Positions 39,058 to 51,641 of a DNA stretch of 64,000 bases are shown one piece after another. The DNA is from Rhodamnia argentea (taxonomy: Eukaryota; Streptophyta; Magnoliopsida; Myrtales; Myrtaceae). The first letter of the stretch is position 1. Every line of letters starts with the position of its first letter. The translations under genes and the position numbers were made by a program. The DNA lies in NCBI RefSeq assembly GCF_020921035.1, contig NC_063155.1, positions 23,739,294 to 23,803,293 on the forward strand, read 5' to 3'. The notes under the pieces were generated by a model, which saw nothing but the letters and a program-made list of their open reading frames with translations, ran no database searches and was not told the origin of the DNA.

Positions 39058-41160
39058 TCAAGAAAATGGAGACTTTGTTCTTCATATTGCTTTTCTCTCT
39101 TCTTCTTCTTCTTCTGGTTCGAGAGAAAACCCTCTTAGGTGGGGCTGTGTCGTGGGACTAGCTGAGAGGTGCATTGCTTTGCATGGAAGGAGTCTTGAGA
39201 AAGCGGCTTTACGTGGGTTTCTCTCTATATATAAGCCATCGAAAAAGGGGGCAGCCCATTTTGGAAGTGGGGTGCAAGTGGCTTAATTGAAAAAGAAATA
39301 ACAAATCACTGTAAATTACTAAGTGACCGTCCTTAATCCGCTGAAAATAATAGCGGATCAATAACAAAATAAATAGCAAATGAGCTTTGCTAGCACAATA
39401 ATCGTTGGGTGATTGTTACATCGGGCTACAAATTTTTGAAGAAGTGAACTCCAAAATAGTTGTTCATCAATTATTATTTATTTATTTTTTTGCCCAAAAC
39501 AAAAAAATAAATAATCATTTGCTGGCAAAGCCCTAACAAATAATCATGACTTATTATGGGCCTCAATCCTTCAAGAATATGTGTTCATATATTATTGCTC
39601 TCACAGTGGCACAAAGACTATTATGCTTGCAAAATTAAAAAAAGTGAAAAGTAAATGAAAGAAAGAGAATGTGAGATATATCGAAATTATTTTGGCTTAC
39701 TTCTTTATTTTGGTTTGTGGGTTTTTCTTATGTGAAACAAGTAATGCGAGATCCACCCATGGGTGGCTTGGTTGGTTAGGGCGCACTTGGGATTGTGTAG
39801 TTAAGCACACTGGTCCTAGGTTCGATTCTCCACCTAAGTATCCGTGATTCAAGTGGGGGGTTATGGCGGTGGATTGTTGTGCTAGTCTCCTCCGAGGAAT
39901 AGTCGAGGTGTGCACAAGTTGACCCGGATACTTCAGTTATAAAAAAAAAAACAAAAACAAAAACAAACAGTGCAAGATATGTCATATTTCTTGAGAAATA
40001 TATAATAGTTACTTATATTTCTCTATATCCGACGTGCGAAAGGATGACAAAGTGAACATTTGACATTTCTGGTTCCCGATGGCGGTGCTAATCCAAATGA
40101 CATAACAACTTCTTCTTCTTCTTCTTTTTGACGTGATTATATAAGCAGTTCGTAGAATAATCAATTTTACCATCGTTATTGCGTTTGCCTCGATGGCTTT
40201 TGCTATTAGCAAAAACTGAGATTCCTGGGCAAAAGAAAGATGCTCTTGCGCCGACCAAAGCGAAAAGCAGGGATTTAGATGGGAACGTGGCCTTCAATAT
40301 TCACAGTCTTAACGTTGTAACAAAGATTAAGCCGGTTTGATAATGAATTCTAGTGGGGAAAAGGCAAGCATCCACCTACACATTTCTATTGTTACGTCCT
40401 TTGTAGCCTTCCCCTTTCGGACGTAAAACTAAAGGCAAACACCGGGTCTGCTTTTTTGAGGCGTCGCACGTTCTGGCAAAAGGAAGTATGGTTTTGATCC
40501 CAATAATGCAAGTGGTAGCATTATTATATCACGCGTTGAGCCATGATCAGCTCCCATGTGAAAAAATTCCACGGCTTAAAGGGTGCGTTTGTTATACGAA
40601 AAATAAATGATTTGTGAAACATTTTCCTTGAAAAAATTGTTTAAAATGTCTTAAATTTATCGCATTTTTACTAATTCAGTCCTAACTTTTTTAAATTTTG
40701 TCAATTCAGTCCTAAACCTTTTATTTTTATGTCAATTCTCAGTCCTAAATATTTTACATTTGTACTAATTCAGTCCATCTCCGGCCAACTTTTGCTAGAC
40801 GACGCTTACGTGGATGCCGGCCGTGGCCGACGTTGACAATTTTTAATAATATGTTAATATTTTTTTGAATTAATTTTTATTTCTTTTTATTTTTATATTT
40901 TCTTTTCTTTCTCTTCTCTTTTTTTCCTTTCTTCTTTCTCCAGTCGATCGCTGAAAATAATTCAAAAAATATAAAAATATAATTAAAAATTGTCAACGTA
41001 AACGCCGATGTCCACATCAACACCGGCCAACATCCGCGTTAAAGTCGGCTTGGCAAAGTTGATCGGATAGACTAAATTGGCATAAATGCAAAAATTTTAG
41101 AACTGAATTGGCAAAAATGCAATAAATTTAGAACTTTTTTGACAATTTTATCCATTTTTT
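39058..41160. repeat. tandem duplication unit 2: orphan promoter copy
   Basis: A near-identical copy of 37165-39057. It keeps the DUF761 start codon (39093-39091, minus) and about nine codons (MKNKVSIFL); then the reading frame runs into the inverted-repeat end of the upstream element. The gene body, including the DUF761 signature, is therefore absent, leaving a duplicated promoter, leader and start. It is longer than unit 1 mainly because of the SINE at 39753-39968. Confidence 0.85.
39753..39968 (+). mobile_element. tRNA-derived SINE
   Basis: Begins CCACCCATGGGTGGCTTGGT, with an A-box-like TGGCTTGGTTGG near 39764 and a B-box GGTTCGATTCTCC near 39820, spaced as in tRNA genes. It ends in an A-rich tail with CAAAAA repeats (about 39940-39968). 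Flanks read GTAATGCGAGAT and CAGTGCAAGAT, a diverged target duplication. The corresponding site in duplication unit 1 (about 37848-37862) is empty, which defines the insertion. It is not a functional tRNA gene. Confidence 0.85.
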
Positions 41161-41420
41161 TCAAACCGATCGTTCGTGTTGCTTATAAAAATGAATGGAT
41201 GAAAAACAATTTCAACATCCACACCATAAATTATTGTCGATATTGAAAATACTTATCATTTGCTAATTATTTCAGGCGATATAAGCAACAATTTTTAGAA
41301 AGATGTTTTTCAAATCATTAATTTTTTAGTGAAATAAATGGAGGGTAAGACTTTGTAAAATGCAATACTGATAGGCATATTTGATATGTTATGCGAGTTG
41401 CATTTTTCATGGAATGTGAT

Positions 41421-43480
41421 TGTCGCACCTCGAAACTAACAAAAAAAGGGGATGACACGGCCATCCTTCCACACATTAGACTTAGCCTCAAAACAACCAA
41501 ATAACATTTTGTCATAATATATATATATATATATATCTAATTTTTTATACATGACAAATTAACCGGTTGGTTACAGCACCAAAGTTTCTATCCATAAAAG
41601 AAAACGTACCATTGGAATTCAACCAACTCAACAAGCTATCAACAGCTAAAAGCACGGCTCCCTTAAACCATACCAAAAATCCTACTACCAAAAGTGACTG
41701 CGATGCTCTCGCCTTACTTGCCGCTAATTGAGGAACCCGAAAAGCCCATAAAATGAGAGGGATGAGCAACCACAATCCAGTGACTAATATATCCTTTTTA
41801 AGCAGATCGAGCAACCAATATACATACATACGAAGCAATACCAAACACTCATACTTTAAATCCAACATATAGCATACATATCAAATTAAATATGAGTTGT
41901 CTCATTCCAACAAAGCTATGAATAAGTCAGAAATACTAATTTGATCAACATCACATCTAAAAAATCAATGGTCAAGTGCATTGATCAATCCATTGCTCAA
42001 TATACGACTATGATCACAACACAACGCTTGGTGATAAAGGCGATCAAGATTTCCCTTTTTTGGCCAGGTCTCTACCTATAATGCTGGTGGCTCGGCCTAG
42101 GAGGATAATATATCCTAAAATCGATATGCACACCCAAAACATCCTAACCCAGTTCACAATCATACTAGCATCAAGCATTCATTCTTTAACACCAGAAATC
42201 CAAACTAGCATCAATATCATGACCATAGTACATTTCTTAAGCCGAAACCAATAACATTTTTGCAACACATCTCATTCGCTAGAAATGCATTTTTGAAAGC
42301 GTTTTTCATGTATCAAGAAATCCTTACATAAGCTAGTTTGCAAAGCATTATAGGTAACATGTGGCCAAACAAACCGATAATCTCATAAGCCTAACAATTA
42401 AATGAGAACCGGCATAAAAAACAAGTAAAATACTACAACAACTACGAATCATTTAAACTAAACTTAAGCGTTAACAAAACAACTCGTATGCGCCAATAAA
42501 TCACATACCCAAAGCGATCATTCAAGCCGTTCGTAGAACGAAACTCAAACTTAAAACCCTTAAATTCTCATTCTGACTGAACCGTTTCTTTAAAACCACT
42601 CTCACCAAAATCCATGGCTCCATAATACCATAATCTACCATTTTCACAAAAACTCAATGCTCAATAACTCAAAAATCGGACAATACTGCTCAAATTTCAC
42701 TAAACTTCAAGTTTCAAGGCCTAATGCCAAAATTACTCCGATTGGAAGAACAAGGGGTGCGAGTACTTACCTGACGTTGCTAATTAGTGTCGAGACGGCT
42801 TGGCGAGGCGACGTGCAAGAGCCCCTCCTCTTTCTCCTTTTTTTCTTCTTTCTTTCTTTCTTTCTTTCCCTCTCGGCTTAAGTACACCCCAAGTGCCATA
42901 AGTTGTGTACGACGCTCACTTTAGTGTCAAAACTTTCAAATCGATCACTTTAGTGCTAAGTTTTTGTAACTTCGATCACTTAAGTGCCAACTTCTTTTAA
43001 AAACGATCGCTTTAGTGCCAGAGCTAACGTGGCTTGCCGAAAATTCGACACGTGGTATTTTTTATTAATATTTGAGATGACGTGGCTTGGTGAATTTGAC
43101 ACTAAAGTGATCGTTTTTAAAAGAAGTTGGTACTTAAGTGATCGAAGTTACAAAAATTTAGCACTAAAGTGATCGTTTTGAAAGTTTTGGCAATCAAGTG
43201 ATCGAAGTTACAAAAACTTAGCACTAAAGTGATCGATTTGAAAGTTTTGGCACTAAAGTGAGCGTCGTACACAACTTATGGCACTTGGGGTGTACTTAAG
43301 CCTTTCCCTCTCTCTCTCTATTTTCTCTCCCCCTTCATGCGCGAGCTTTCAGGCCCTTCCCTTACAAGGGCCTGATCCACTGTTATGCTTTTTTTTACTT
43401 TCTTTTCTTTAATTGACTTTTCAACCTTTTTTTTTTTTTTTACACGGTGAATCTCACGACTCCTTCTTCACTTGGTCAAA
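41421..43480. mobile_element. possible LTR-like fossil
   Basis: Starts with TGTCGCACCTCGAAA, reminiscent of plant Gypsy-type LTR ends. It continues through non-coding sequence with a (TA)n run at about 41515-41536, a GAGTACTTACCTGACG block near 42770 and pyrimidine tracts, without an open frame of note. The foldback element at 42875-43302 is inserted near its right part. I found no matching second LTR or internal genes, so this is a tentative call on an old, broken sequence. Confidence 0.25.
42875..43302. mobile_element. hairpin (foldback/MULE-type) element with 10-bp target duplication
   Basis: Starts GGCTTAAGTACACCCCAAGT at 42875 and ends with the exact inverse at 43302. The two arms of about 200 bp pair over most of their length. 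TTTCCCTCTC flanks both sides (42865-42874 and 43303-43312), a 10-bp direct repeat consistent with Mutator-type duplication, although the site is pyrimidine-rich. The arms contain internal direct repeats of GATCACTTTAGTGC / GTTTTTGTAACTTCGATCAC. There is no coding sequence. A diverged relative lies at 2090-2430. Confidence 0.8.
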
Positions 43481-44438
43481 TAAAGCAAATCTCACGGTCA
43501 TACCGTTACATATCATGAACTATCGATCTACGCAAACACACGACAATAAGCTCTTTCTCAAGAATTGCTTCTATGATTGACTCGTAAGATTTTAATACGG
43601 AACAGATTAATCTTTCTTCCTTTTCAATGAGTGCTTTTCTTGCACATTCCACTAATTTTGCTTCAACAAAAAGAAGTACCGATTTGAATGGGTTTTAATT
43701 TCGAAGATTAGCCATTATTGGAAATTCTAAATTTTTCCCATAACTCTTCCTTCCAAGTTCCATTGGAAGATTTTTATTATTTTATCTCTTTGTTGCAACA
43801 ACTCACCGATTACAAATTAAATTTCCCGTCGTACAACAACCACAGTTGAATAATTTCTAATTGATATCGAGTCCCTGCATTTTACATCAATAATACAACA
43901 TGGACTAAGAACTTCGTCTTTATTTATTTTTTCAAATAAAGAACAAGTTTAATATGAAATAGGATACATAATAAAGGATAATTTATGTTAAAATAACATT
44001 ACACAACTCAAAAACTTTGCGGCAGTTGCAAACCAGTTCATATACCAGACCTTTTCCAATACACGTGGTAAATTTCACAAATATATTTTGTACGAGAGAT
44101 TGATGTATTGATCATATAGATTCGCCAATTTTGTGGCCCGGAACAAGCTATTAATATATGAATTCACTTTTGTGAGTGCACGTACTTTATATGTTGAAAA
44201 TGCAAATAATTTTGCTTCTTCGTTAGTCTTTTCGAGTGGCGACCTACGTCGAATCATAGAAAACAATGACTTCGATAAGATCACATGGTACATTGTACGT
44301 AAGGAGCCAAAGGTATAATTTAATTCATACATACAATGGACTTGCGGGGTAGCTTTATATATGGCAAAAAATTTGTCCAAATTAGGGGTCATTGCATCAA
44401 ATGCACTCAATCCCCGGAAGAGGCATTTACTTAGATAT
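43313..44438. other. AT-rich spacer
   Basis: T-runs and AT-rich sequence. A 111-codon minus-strand frame at 44075-44410 and a plus-strand frame over the same bases show no recognised family. No RNA gene or bounded repeat is seen. Confidence 0.35.
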
Positions 44439-44605
44439 TAGGGTGTGTTTGTTTCACTCGCGAAAATGAAAGTACGAAAAATAAATTCACCATCCACGGA
44501 AATATTTAATCTAAACATTCCGATTAATTATTTCAAGCAATTATTTTTAGGAAAATGAATATTTTCTAAATTTCTCATTTTCCGTAAAACAAATCGGGGC
44601 CTGAA
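44439..44605. mobile_element. short hAT-like MITE
   Basis: The left end TAGGGTGTGTTTGTTTCACT and right end TTTTCCGTAAAACAAATCGG are imperfect inverted repeats, with GAAAATGA words just inside each. TTAGATAT (44431-44438) and TTAGATTT (44606-44613) may be an 8-bp target duplication with one mismatch. It is 167 bp with no coding capacity. Confidence 0.45.
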
Positions 44606-44613
44606 TTAGATTT

Positions 44614-46698
44614 AGAGCATTCAAGTTTTTGGGCCTTAATTCCTGTTTGAATTACGCGCTCATAGTGGGCCCTCTCGTGAGCCCACTTGGATCTTGGGCC
44701 TCTCCTGAATTTCTGGGCTTGACAAACTCCCGCGTTCTCTTCATAATTGGCGCGACGGCGAGATTCTTGAAAAAGGCGCGCCGGATGTCGCATCTCTGCA
44801 GTCGCTTTCGCGGAAACAACTTTTGACCCTCTTTTGGACTCGTCCTGCTACTTTTGTTTCTTTCTTTTCCTTTTTCAGCGGCTTCTTTTCCTTTTCTTCT
44901 TTCTTTTTTTTTTTGGACCATCCAGCGTGAAAACTTCTTGTTTTTTTGCTCCTCTGAGCGTCAAATGACAGATAACACGTCGTCGTTGTAACCCTCTAGA
45001 GGGGGGTAAAAAAAAAAGGCGCCTGTTTTTCCGCATCAAAAAAGGAAAAGAAGATGAAGAAGTCATCGTCATTTTTCAAACGGTGCAGTTATCGGTGCAA
45101 CGTCTACTCAGCAAATTGAGCCCTAAAGATTTTTTTTTTAAGCCCTAAAGAATTGAGATGGTAATTTTTTTAAGGAGAGTGGAGCACTTGTGACTAATTT
45201 TTTTATTGAAGGCGACACGCGTCATTTTTAAATTTTCCAAGCTTCCTTGATACTCTCAAAAGGCTTGTTAATAAAAAAGAAGCCATTCGTCGCCATTAAA
45301 ACAGATAAAAGTTTGAAGACGAGTGATGAGTTGTCTTCTTTCCGACCAAATATGAGGATTAGCGGGGAAAAGGCACATTAGAATATGACACATTTCTACC
45401 GAAGCAACGCAAAAGAAAGAGGAGACGCTCGTCACCTCAACAACTTTTGCCTTTTATTCTAGAATTTTGGTTTTATTCCTGTCTTTTCTTGAACAACTCC
45501 ATTCTTTTTTTCCCTCGTTACCAACATTAGATCTGACTTTTGTTTAATGCGGTTGAGATTACCAACAAAGTCCTAAATTCACTGTATTTATGTCAATTGA
45601 GTCTTAAATTTTTTAATATGACAAATTTAATTCTAAGTCTTTTAATAATTTACTGATTAAGTTTGTTTTAAAAATTTTGACTAAAAACCTTGACGTAGAT
45701 GCTCGTAATCTATGCTGAATAAAAGAAATAGCAAAATTCGTAACAAATAAAACAAAACAAAACAAAACAAAGGTCCCGACCAAAAAAAAAAAAAAAACAA
45801 AAGAAAGGCGAGAACAGAAAAATAAGGAAGGACCATCAACATCGCCACAAGCACCAGCGAGAGACAATTGGAGTCTGTACGTCCGTACCAGTGTCAGTCT
45901 CCTACTGCCCTCCTCCGAGACGAGACGCTCGTCACCTCAACAGCTTCACTGTAAATTCACACGCAGGAATAGAGAGAGAGAGAGAGAGGGGGCTGGCTCG
46001 TACACCTGTCTTCCGACTCTCCAGCGCTTTCTCCCTCGCCGAGAAAAGTGCCAAAAAAGGAAAGGCAACGAGACAGAGAGGAAAAAAAAGGAAAAAGGAT
46101 CGGCGATCCGAGTTGCTTCGCTGGGAATCGCCACGGCTCGGGCACATCCTTGCCATTTCTCGGAGCCGTCCCGTCCCAACATTGACCTCCCTGGTGTCGT
46201 CTCGTCGCAGGCTGAGATCGGAGAGAGATCGAGGAAGCTCCTTTCTGCTCCATTTCCGCCGAGCCCCCCCACTTTTTTTTTCTTTGCCTGGTTGATCCGT
46301 TACATCGGCGGAGGAACTTTGTTCATCGTTGCGGTGATAGGCGTGTTCTCGATTCCTCTCTCTCTCTCTCTCTATCCATCTCGCCCTCCCTCCCTCCTCT
46401 CTTTTTTGACCTCCAGGTAACGCAACGACGTGACCCTCTGCTTTTCGCTTCGTTGCGGTTTCGCGCTTTTTAGATCTCCGGCTTCCTGAAACGTGCTTGC
46501 GGTGCGAATTCTGGTTGACGTGGTGAGGTTTTTCTGATTCATTCTGGCGCGCCTTGTGTAGATCACAGAGGAGGCGAGCGAGCACGTCGAAGCCATCGGG
46601 GGATGTGTTCCTGAGACTCATTCGTTTCCAAGGGTACGGCGACGCATGTAGGAGAAGGGGAAGAAAGATAGGAGGAGGAGATCGAATGCGGTGAACGC
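44614..46698. other. spacer and S-acyltransferase promoter/leader region
   Basis: Includes a GTCAATTGAGTC-type repeat arm at about 45560-45690, a (GA)n run at about 45971-45989 and a (CT)n tract at about 46348-46374 likely to be in the leader of the downstream gene. Long antisense frames here are low-complexity shadows. No additional gene is recognised. Confidence 0.4.
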
Positions 46699-49600
46699 AT
46701 GCAGGATACAATGTACGCCAGCGCGTTGCCTCTTCATCTTTCCGACTCTAATCGACGGATCATTGACGGTGGGCCGTCGTTACGTGTATATCAAACTTGG
46801 AAAGGAAGCAATGTGAGCTCATACTCCATGCTATTTTGTTAAATTTGCTTCGCAAGTGTCATTATCTGCACTTGGGTAGACAATTGTTTATGCTCCATTA
46901 CATGCCATTGCATAGTCTTTCTCGAATTATCGGGGCCTCTGCATGTTAGCGGAACAAAACCTCGGTTAGACTGTGATGGCAATTATAGAGGAAGTGAGGA
47001 ACTTTTAGTATTAGAACCTGCAATTCAATAGTACTAGAGTGTTTTTGAGAAGAAAAGTTCTCAATTCACAGTGCACAGGGGTCTCTTTTTCCATCTCTGG
47101 CATGTTTTTCAACAATTAGAGGTTTGGAGAGTGGAATTTTGTTGATAAAGCATAGGCAGTTTATGTTATCTTCAAGTAATCATCAAGGAATTTTATCCTT
47201 GTTTTCGTAAATGGCGGTACGGAAAGAATTATAACTCGGATGATTGTAACTCTAAAAGAGGAACTTATAGATTCTCACATTTCTTTAGTAATCAGTAGAT
47301 TAGATGATAAATTATTGGCTTGTCATAGGTTTTCCAGTACTTATTATCCATTAGCTGTACACACTGAAACTTCCGCTCCAGGTTCGCACAGAAGATCAGA
47401 AGATAACGCCTGACTGGCTAGATCAGTTCATCCATATAGAGTTTGCCATCCCATGTAATTCATGGCATAGCTTTAATTTGGCCTCCACAACTGGTGCTTC
47501 AAGCTACAATGAGTAATGATACATACGTTCTGCACTAAATTTTTATATCCGCATCTCAGAATTCCGATGAAGCTTTTGGCATTTCTCTTAATTTACATAT
47601 CTTTAGCGGGAACACCAGATAGACTATCCATATGATTGCATAAACTTTAAGATTTTTTTTAATTGATAATCTACTGATCATAGAACCCGAAAAATTAGTG
47701 AGACAACACGATGATGCAAATACTTTCCGTTGCAATTTGCATACTTGAACTCTGGTCCTTCTATTTATTTTGCTCTTGGAGATACGTGGTCAAACACATC
47801 CACATGATTCTCAAGCCAAATTTTAACTGCTTCTCTTAGATGTTTTGCAGAGATTTTGCTGTGGAGGCAGACTTATATTTGGCCCAGATGCAAGGTCACT
47901 ATTCCTGACGGTGTTCTTAATTGTGACTCCAGTTATTCTGTTTTGCACCTTTGTTTCCCAAAGGCTCTTTCACGAGTTTGATGACCATATAGGCAATCTA
48001 ATCATGGCTATAAGTGCCATCTTCACACTATACGTGAGTACTTATGCACTGAATCATTGCTTAGTCTCCTTTAAATCTGAAGCAAGATATTTTCAGGTCC
48101 ATTTTGCAGGAAAGATCAGCATTGAAATTCTTCTGTGAAATTACATTTTGTTGGCAAATGAATGACAGTAAGAGTAATTTTTGAATTTGAAATCCCAAGA
48201 TGACACCAGTAAGGCTTGCTGAAACATAGGAATAACTTTCATTAGTTTAGTATTACTGAATCATAATCATATGAAGTTTAATTAGATGATGGATGGGATG
48301 GTCATCTTACAGAATCTCTTACTAAATATGCTCTCACCTATGCTTGCGTTATTTAATACTTCTCAGCATCTGATCGACTTGTTAAACTGCAGATTGTCAT
48401 CCTCCTTTTCCTCACATCAGGAAGAGATCCGGGAATTGTTCCTCGTAATCTACACCCTCCAGAACCAGAGGATGAAGCCGATGGCTCCAATCTATCTGCA
48501 GATTGGCCTGGAAGTAGGATCGGTGCTCCTAGTCTGCCACCTACAAAAGATGTTACCGTCAGGGGAATGGTCGTCAAAGTCAAATACTGTCAAACATGCA
48601 TGCTATATCGTCCACCAAGATGCTCTCACTGCTCTATATGTAACAACTGTGTTGAGCGGTTTGATCACCACTGCCCGTGGGTGGGACAATGCATTGGGAA
48701 GGTACGCTTCATTTGGATGTAGTTGTTTGTGTCTCTCACTCTTTTGAATTAGACATATGGAACAAAACAAAGAGAATGAATTTATGGCAAAAGAGTGCAC
48801 TTGTGCCCTCTAATGGTTAAGTTTCATGATAGAAATCACGTTGACAATTAGTTTAGGTGGTTATGAAATTGTTTTCTTACTGTATTCTGCTAGCTGTCTG
48901 CATTGAGATGCCTTAGTTCCGCCAGTATACCTGACATATCAACTGCTCTTTTCTGCAGAGGAATTACAGATTCTTTTTTATGTTCATTTCTTCGACAACA
49001 ATGCTCTGCCTATATGTCTTTGCTTTCTGCTGGGTAAACATCAGCAAGATAATGGATGAATATCAGTGTGATCTTTGGAGAGCTCTTGTTAAGTCTCCTA
49101 TGTCAGGAATTCTTATACTCTACACATTCATAGCAGCATGGTTTGTTGGAGGCCTCACCGGATTTCATCTTTATTTAATCATAACCAATCAGGTTCCGTT
49201 ATCTCTATGCTTACATCTATTTGGACTTGCTTTAGCTGTCCTCTTTACATCTGATAACAGAATAATCACTTTTTTTGTGCAGACAACTTATGAGAATTTC
49301 CGATATCGTTATGATTCCAAGATGAATCCTTATAACCGGGGTTGCGCTGGTAATCTTTGGGAGATATTTTTCTCCAAAATACCTCCTTCCAAAAACAATT
49401 TCAGGGCAAAGGTTAAGGGGGAGACATCTTCTGTCTACAATTCGGTTTCGATGGGGCCGACCATGAGTCAGGAGATGCCCAAAACAAGCTTTGATTTGGA
49501 GATGGGGAAAAGGCAAGCGGTTGCTGCTGAGGATTTGGAAGATATACAGAGCCAGATTGATAGTGTTGGTGGACTTGAGAGATGTGGAACTGAACCCCCT

Positions 49601-49726
49601 CATGCAAAGTGGGATCAAAAGAACAATTGGGAGATCACACCTGACATGAGGATGTTAGCTGATGAGTTTGGAATGCAATATGGTCCAAGTCCAACCGAAA
49701 GAGAGAGAATTCATGGTGACCAATAG
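46699..49726 (+). CDS. DHHC-type protein S-acyltransferase (PAT05-09 clade)
   Basis: Transfers palmitate to cysteines of membrane-associated proteins. Five exons on the plus strand: 46699-46812, 47851-48033, 48393-48701, 48959-49192 and 49283-49726. They join in phase 0 to give 427 residues. The N-terminus has [11 protein letters not shown], a hallmark of this plant clade. Two transmembrane helices follow ([39 protein letters not shown]). Then come [12 protein letters not shown], the cysteine-rich domain ([20 protein letters not shown]) with catalytic DHHC at residues 190-193, two more helices, TTxE-type [22 protein letters not shown] and a hydrophilic tail. The start is the first in-frame ATG; one four codons later is possible. 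Membrane location (plasma membrane or endomembrane) cannot be read. An intron of about 1 kb separates exons 1 and 2. Confidence 0.93.
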
Positions 49727-51641
49727 TTTTTTTGAGTCGAACTCCTGATTTTAGGAATAGGGTATGTTATTATCTTGAACCAACACTGATCTTTCTTTCT
49801 GCTTAATTAGAAGGTACATTCAACAAATTGGCGAACTTAAAGTGAGATTTGGTAATGGATCCTACCACTTGAAAATTTCTCTGAGAGTGATCTGTCTTAA
49901 GCTAAGGGATTAAATGCTCAACGAACACCATGAACTCATTGTACCATAGCGCTTTAGCTTCTTAGGCTTTTTCTTCTTCTTCTTCTTCTTCTTCTTCTTC
50001 TTTTATATATAGAAAATGTTGCTGCTTGCAATCTGTTGAACAATTTTGGCACCTTCAAGTTTTTAATCCTAAGTCCTTCCTTAGTAATCATTTGTTCTCC
50101 GGGCAATGAACTCGCGACGTATTCACAAAATACTCGAATCAGAGATCAATCCCCTCCCGACTCGCTTCTAACCAAGCAACTCGGACAAAAACAGCTATCT
50201 TTAGCAGGAGCAGAAACGCGACATACCGAGGTAGTTGGGATGAGGAGGATGCCTTCCATTTACAGAGCCGAAGTCTTGTGGAACCCTACGAAGTTCACGA
50301 AAGCAACAGCATCGTATCAAGGACGAAGTGGGGTCCTGAAAGGCGTCCAAGTGCAGTTTTCACCAAACGAAAGAGACTTATAAGAACAATCACAAAATGC
50401 CTTTGTTCTCTTGAGCAAGTCATCCAGGAAACACGAAGCTTTGGGTGGGAACACTACTCAAATTCTACGTTGAAATGGGTGAGCCGTCAACCTCCCTCTC
50501 AGGTCTCCGGTTTTTTGACCGTTGCATTCAAAACGAGTCAGAAAATTGGAAGCCTTTGAGGGAGATTGAAGATCACCCTTTCACTTCAAAAGTTTCTTTC
50601 AACTCGACTTGGCCAAACTATTCCGACACCCACGAAGTTTATATAGAAGCAAAAGCTGGACAAAGAGGAGGTATTCGAAGTCGAATCCCTTATCGCCTTC
50701 TTTATCCATGTGGTACTTGTCCCCATGGACTCTAATCGCATCGCACAAGCAAGTTAGATATATATCCGGAATCCATTATCCATGGTACACAAGAATGAGT
50801 TTCCTCCAATGCTTCCCTCCAAAGATGAGCATGTCAACTACTTGGCAAGATTCTTCTATCTCAATGAAAGTGCCCAGGATAAGGTTTTGCTTTCTCAGAT
50901 TTGATGCCTGAATTGATGCCTGTGACAGGGGACAGATCAAGTCCAGTTAATTCAACAGTTATCACGTTTTTTTTTTTTTTCGTAAGTCAACTCAAGAATT
51001 TCATCTTCGTCTGGGCGAGAAAACCAAACTCCGACAAACCTAGGAAAAAAGTTCGGAGCTAATGGTTTGAGAACCTCATTCCTCGACCATTTGCTTTCTA
51101 TTTCCACATGCGTGGACGATAATGCAGCAAGAACAGAATCCTTCACCTGTCGATGGCGAGATGCAGAGGAGAATGTCAACCAAGCTACTGGTATACATCA
51201 CAACCTGCCAACGAGACAGACTGAGTTTGGTCTTGGTGTCTCTGAATGACTCGAGGGCGTCAGAGAATAACAATTTGGTGGTTTTATTGATCAGTCTGCT
51301 GTTCAGCCATGCTTGGTTTCGTATCCTAGATTACTCCGACGTGTTGGTAACCTTTGAAGCGAGTCCACATAGTATCCTCTCTAGCACGGATTTCCTAATC
51401 AACCATCTATAATTAGGCAGTTACAGGTCATTCGGGACGATTCATTTAACTAAGTAAAAATGTCTCATCTCTTATTTTTTGAAAGAGCAGAGGCTCAGTA
51501 GTCAGTAGCAGTACATCTATGGACGTTGGGAATGATAATTCAGTATCGGAATATAAGCAAAGAAAGCAATTCTAGGGAACGTAAGGCGAAGAGAGAAAAA
51601 ATAAACGCAGTGAAGAAGGCCCTATAGTAGATTAGTCACCA
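49727..51641. other. spacer between the S-acyltransferase and IDD genes
   Basis: A (TTC)n microsatellite at about 49973-50002 is followed by about 50036-50900, with moderate GC and overlapping open frames on the plus strand (to 115 codons) that I cannot assign to a family. The word GGGATGAGGAGGATGCC and a fairly even base composition hint at decayed coding sequence. The rest holds nothing recognisable apart from the likely IDD 3'UTR before 51642. Confidence 0.35.

Noticed and set aside
39753-39850. possible tRNA gene
   Set aside because: A- and B-box are present, but the arms do not form a clean cloverleaf and an A-rich tail with target duplication follows; it is a SINE.
44075-44410. 111-codon minus-strand frame
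   Set aside because: Open frames on both strands of an AT-rich stretch with no family similarity; chance is the simpler reading.
45932-46711. 259-codon minus-strand frame upstream of the S-acyltransferase
   Set aside because: Low-complexity Arg/Ser/Glu-rich translation of GA/CT tracts lying antisense to the likely leader; no recognisable domain.
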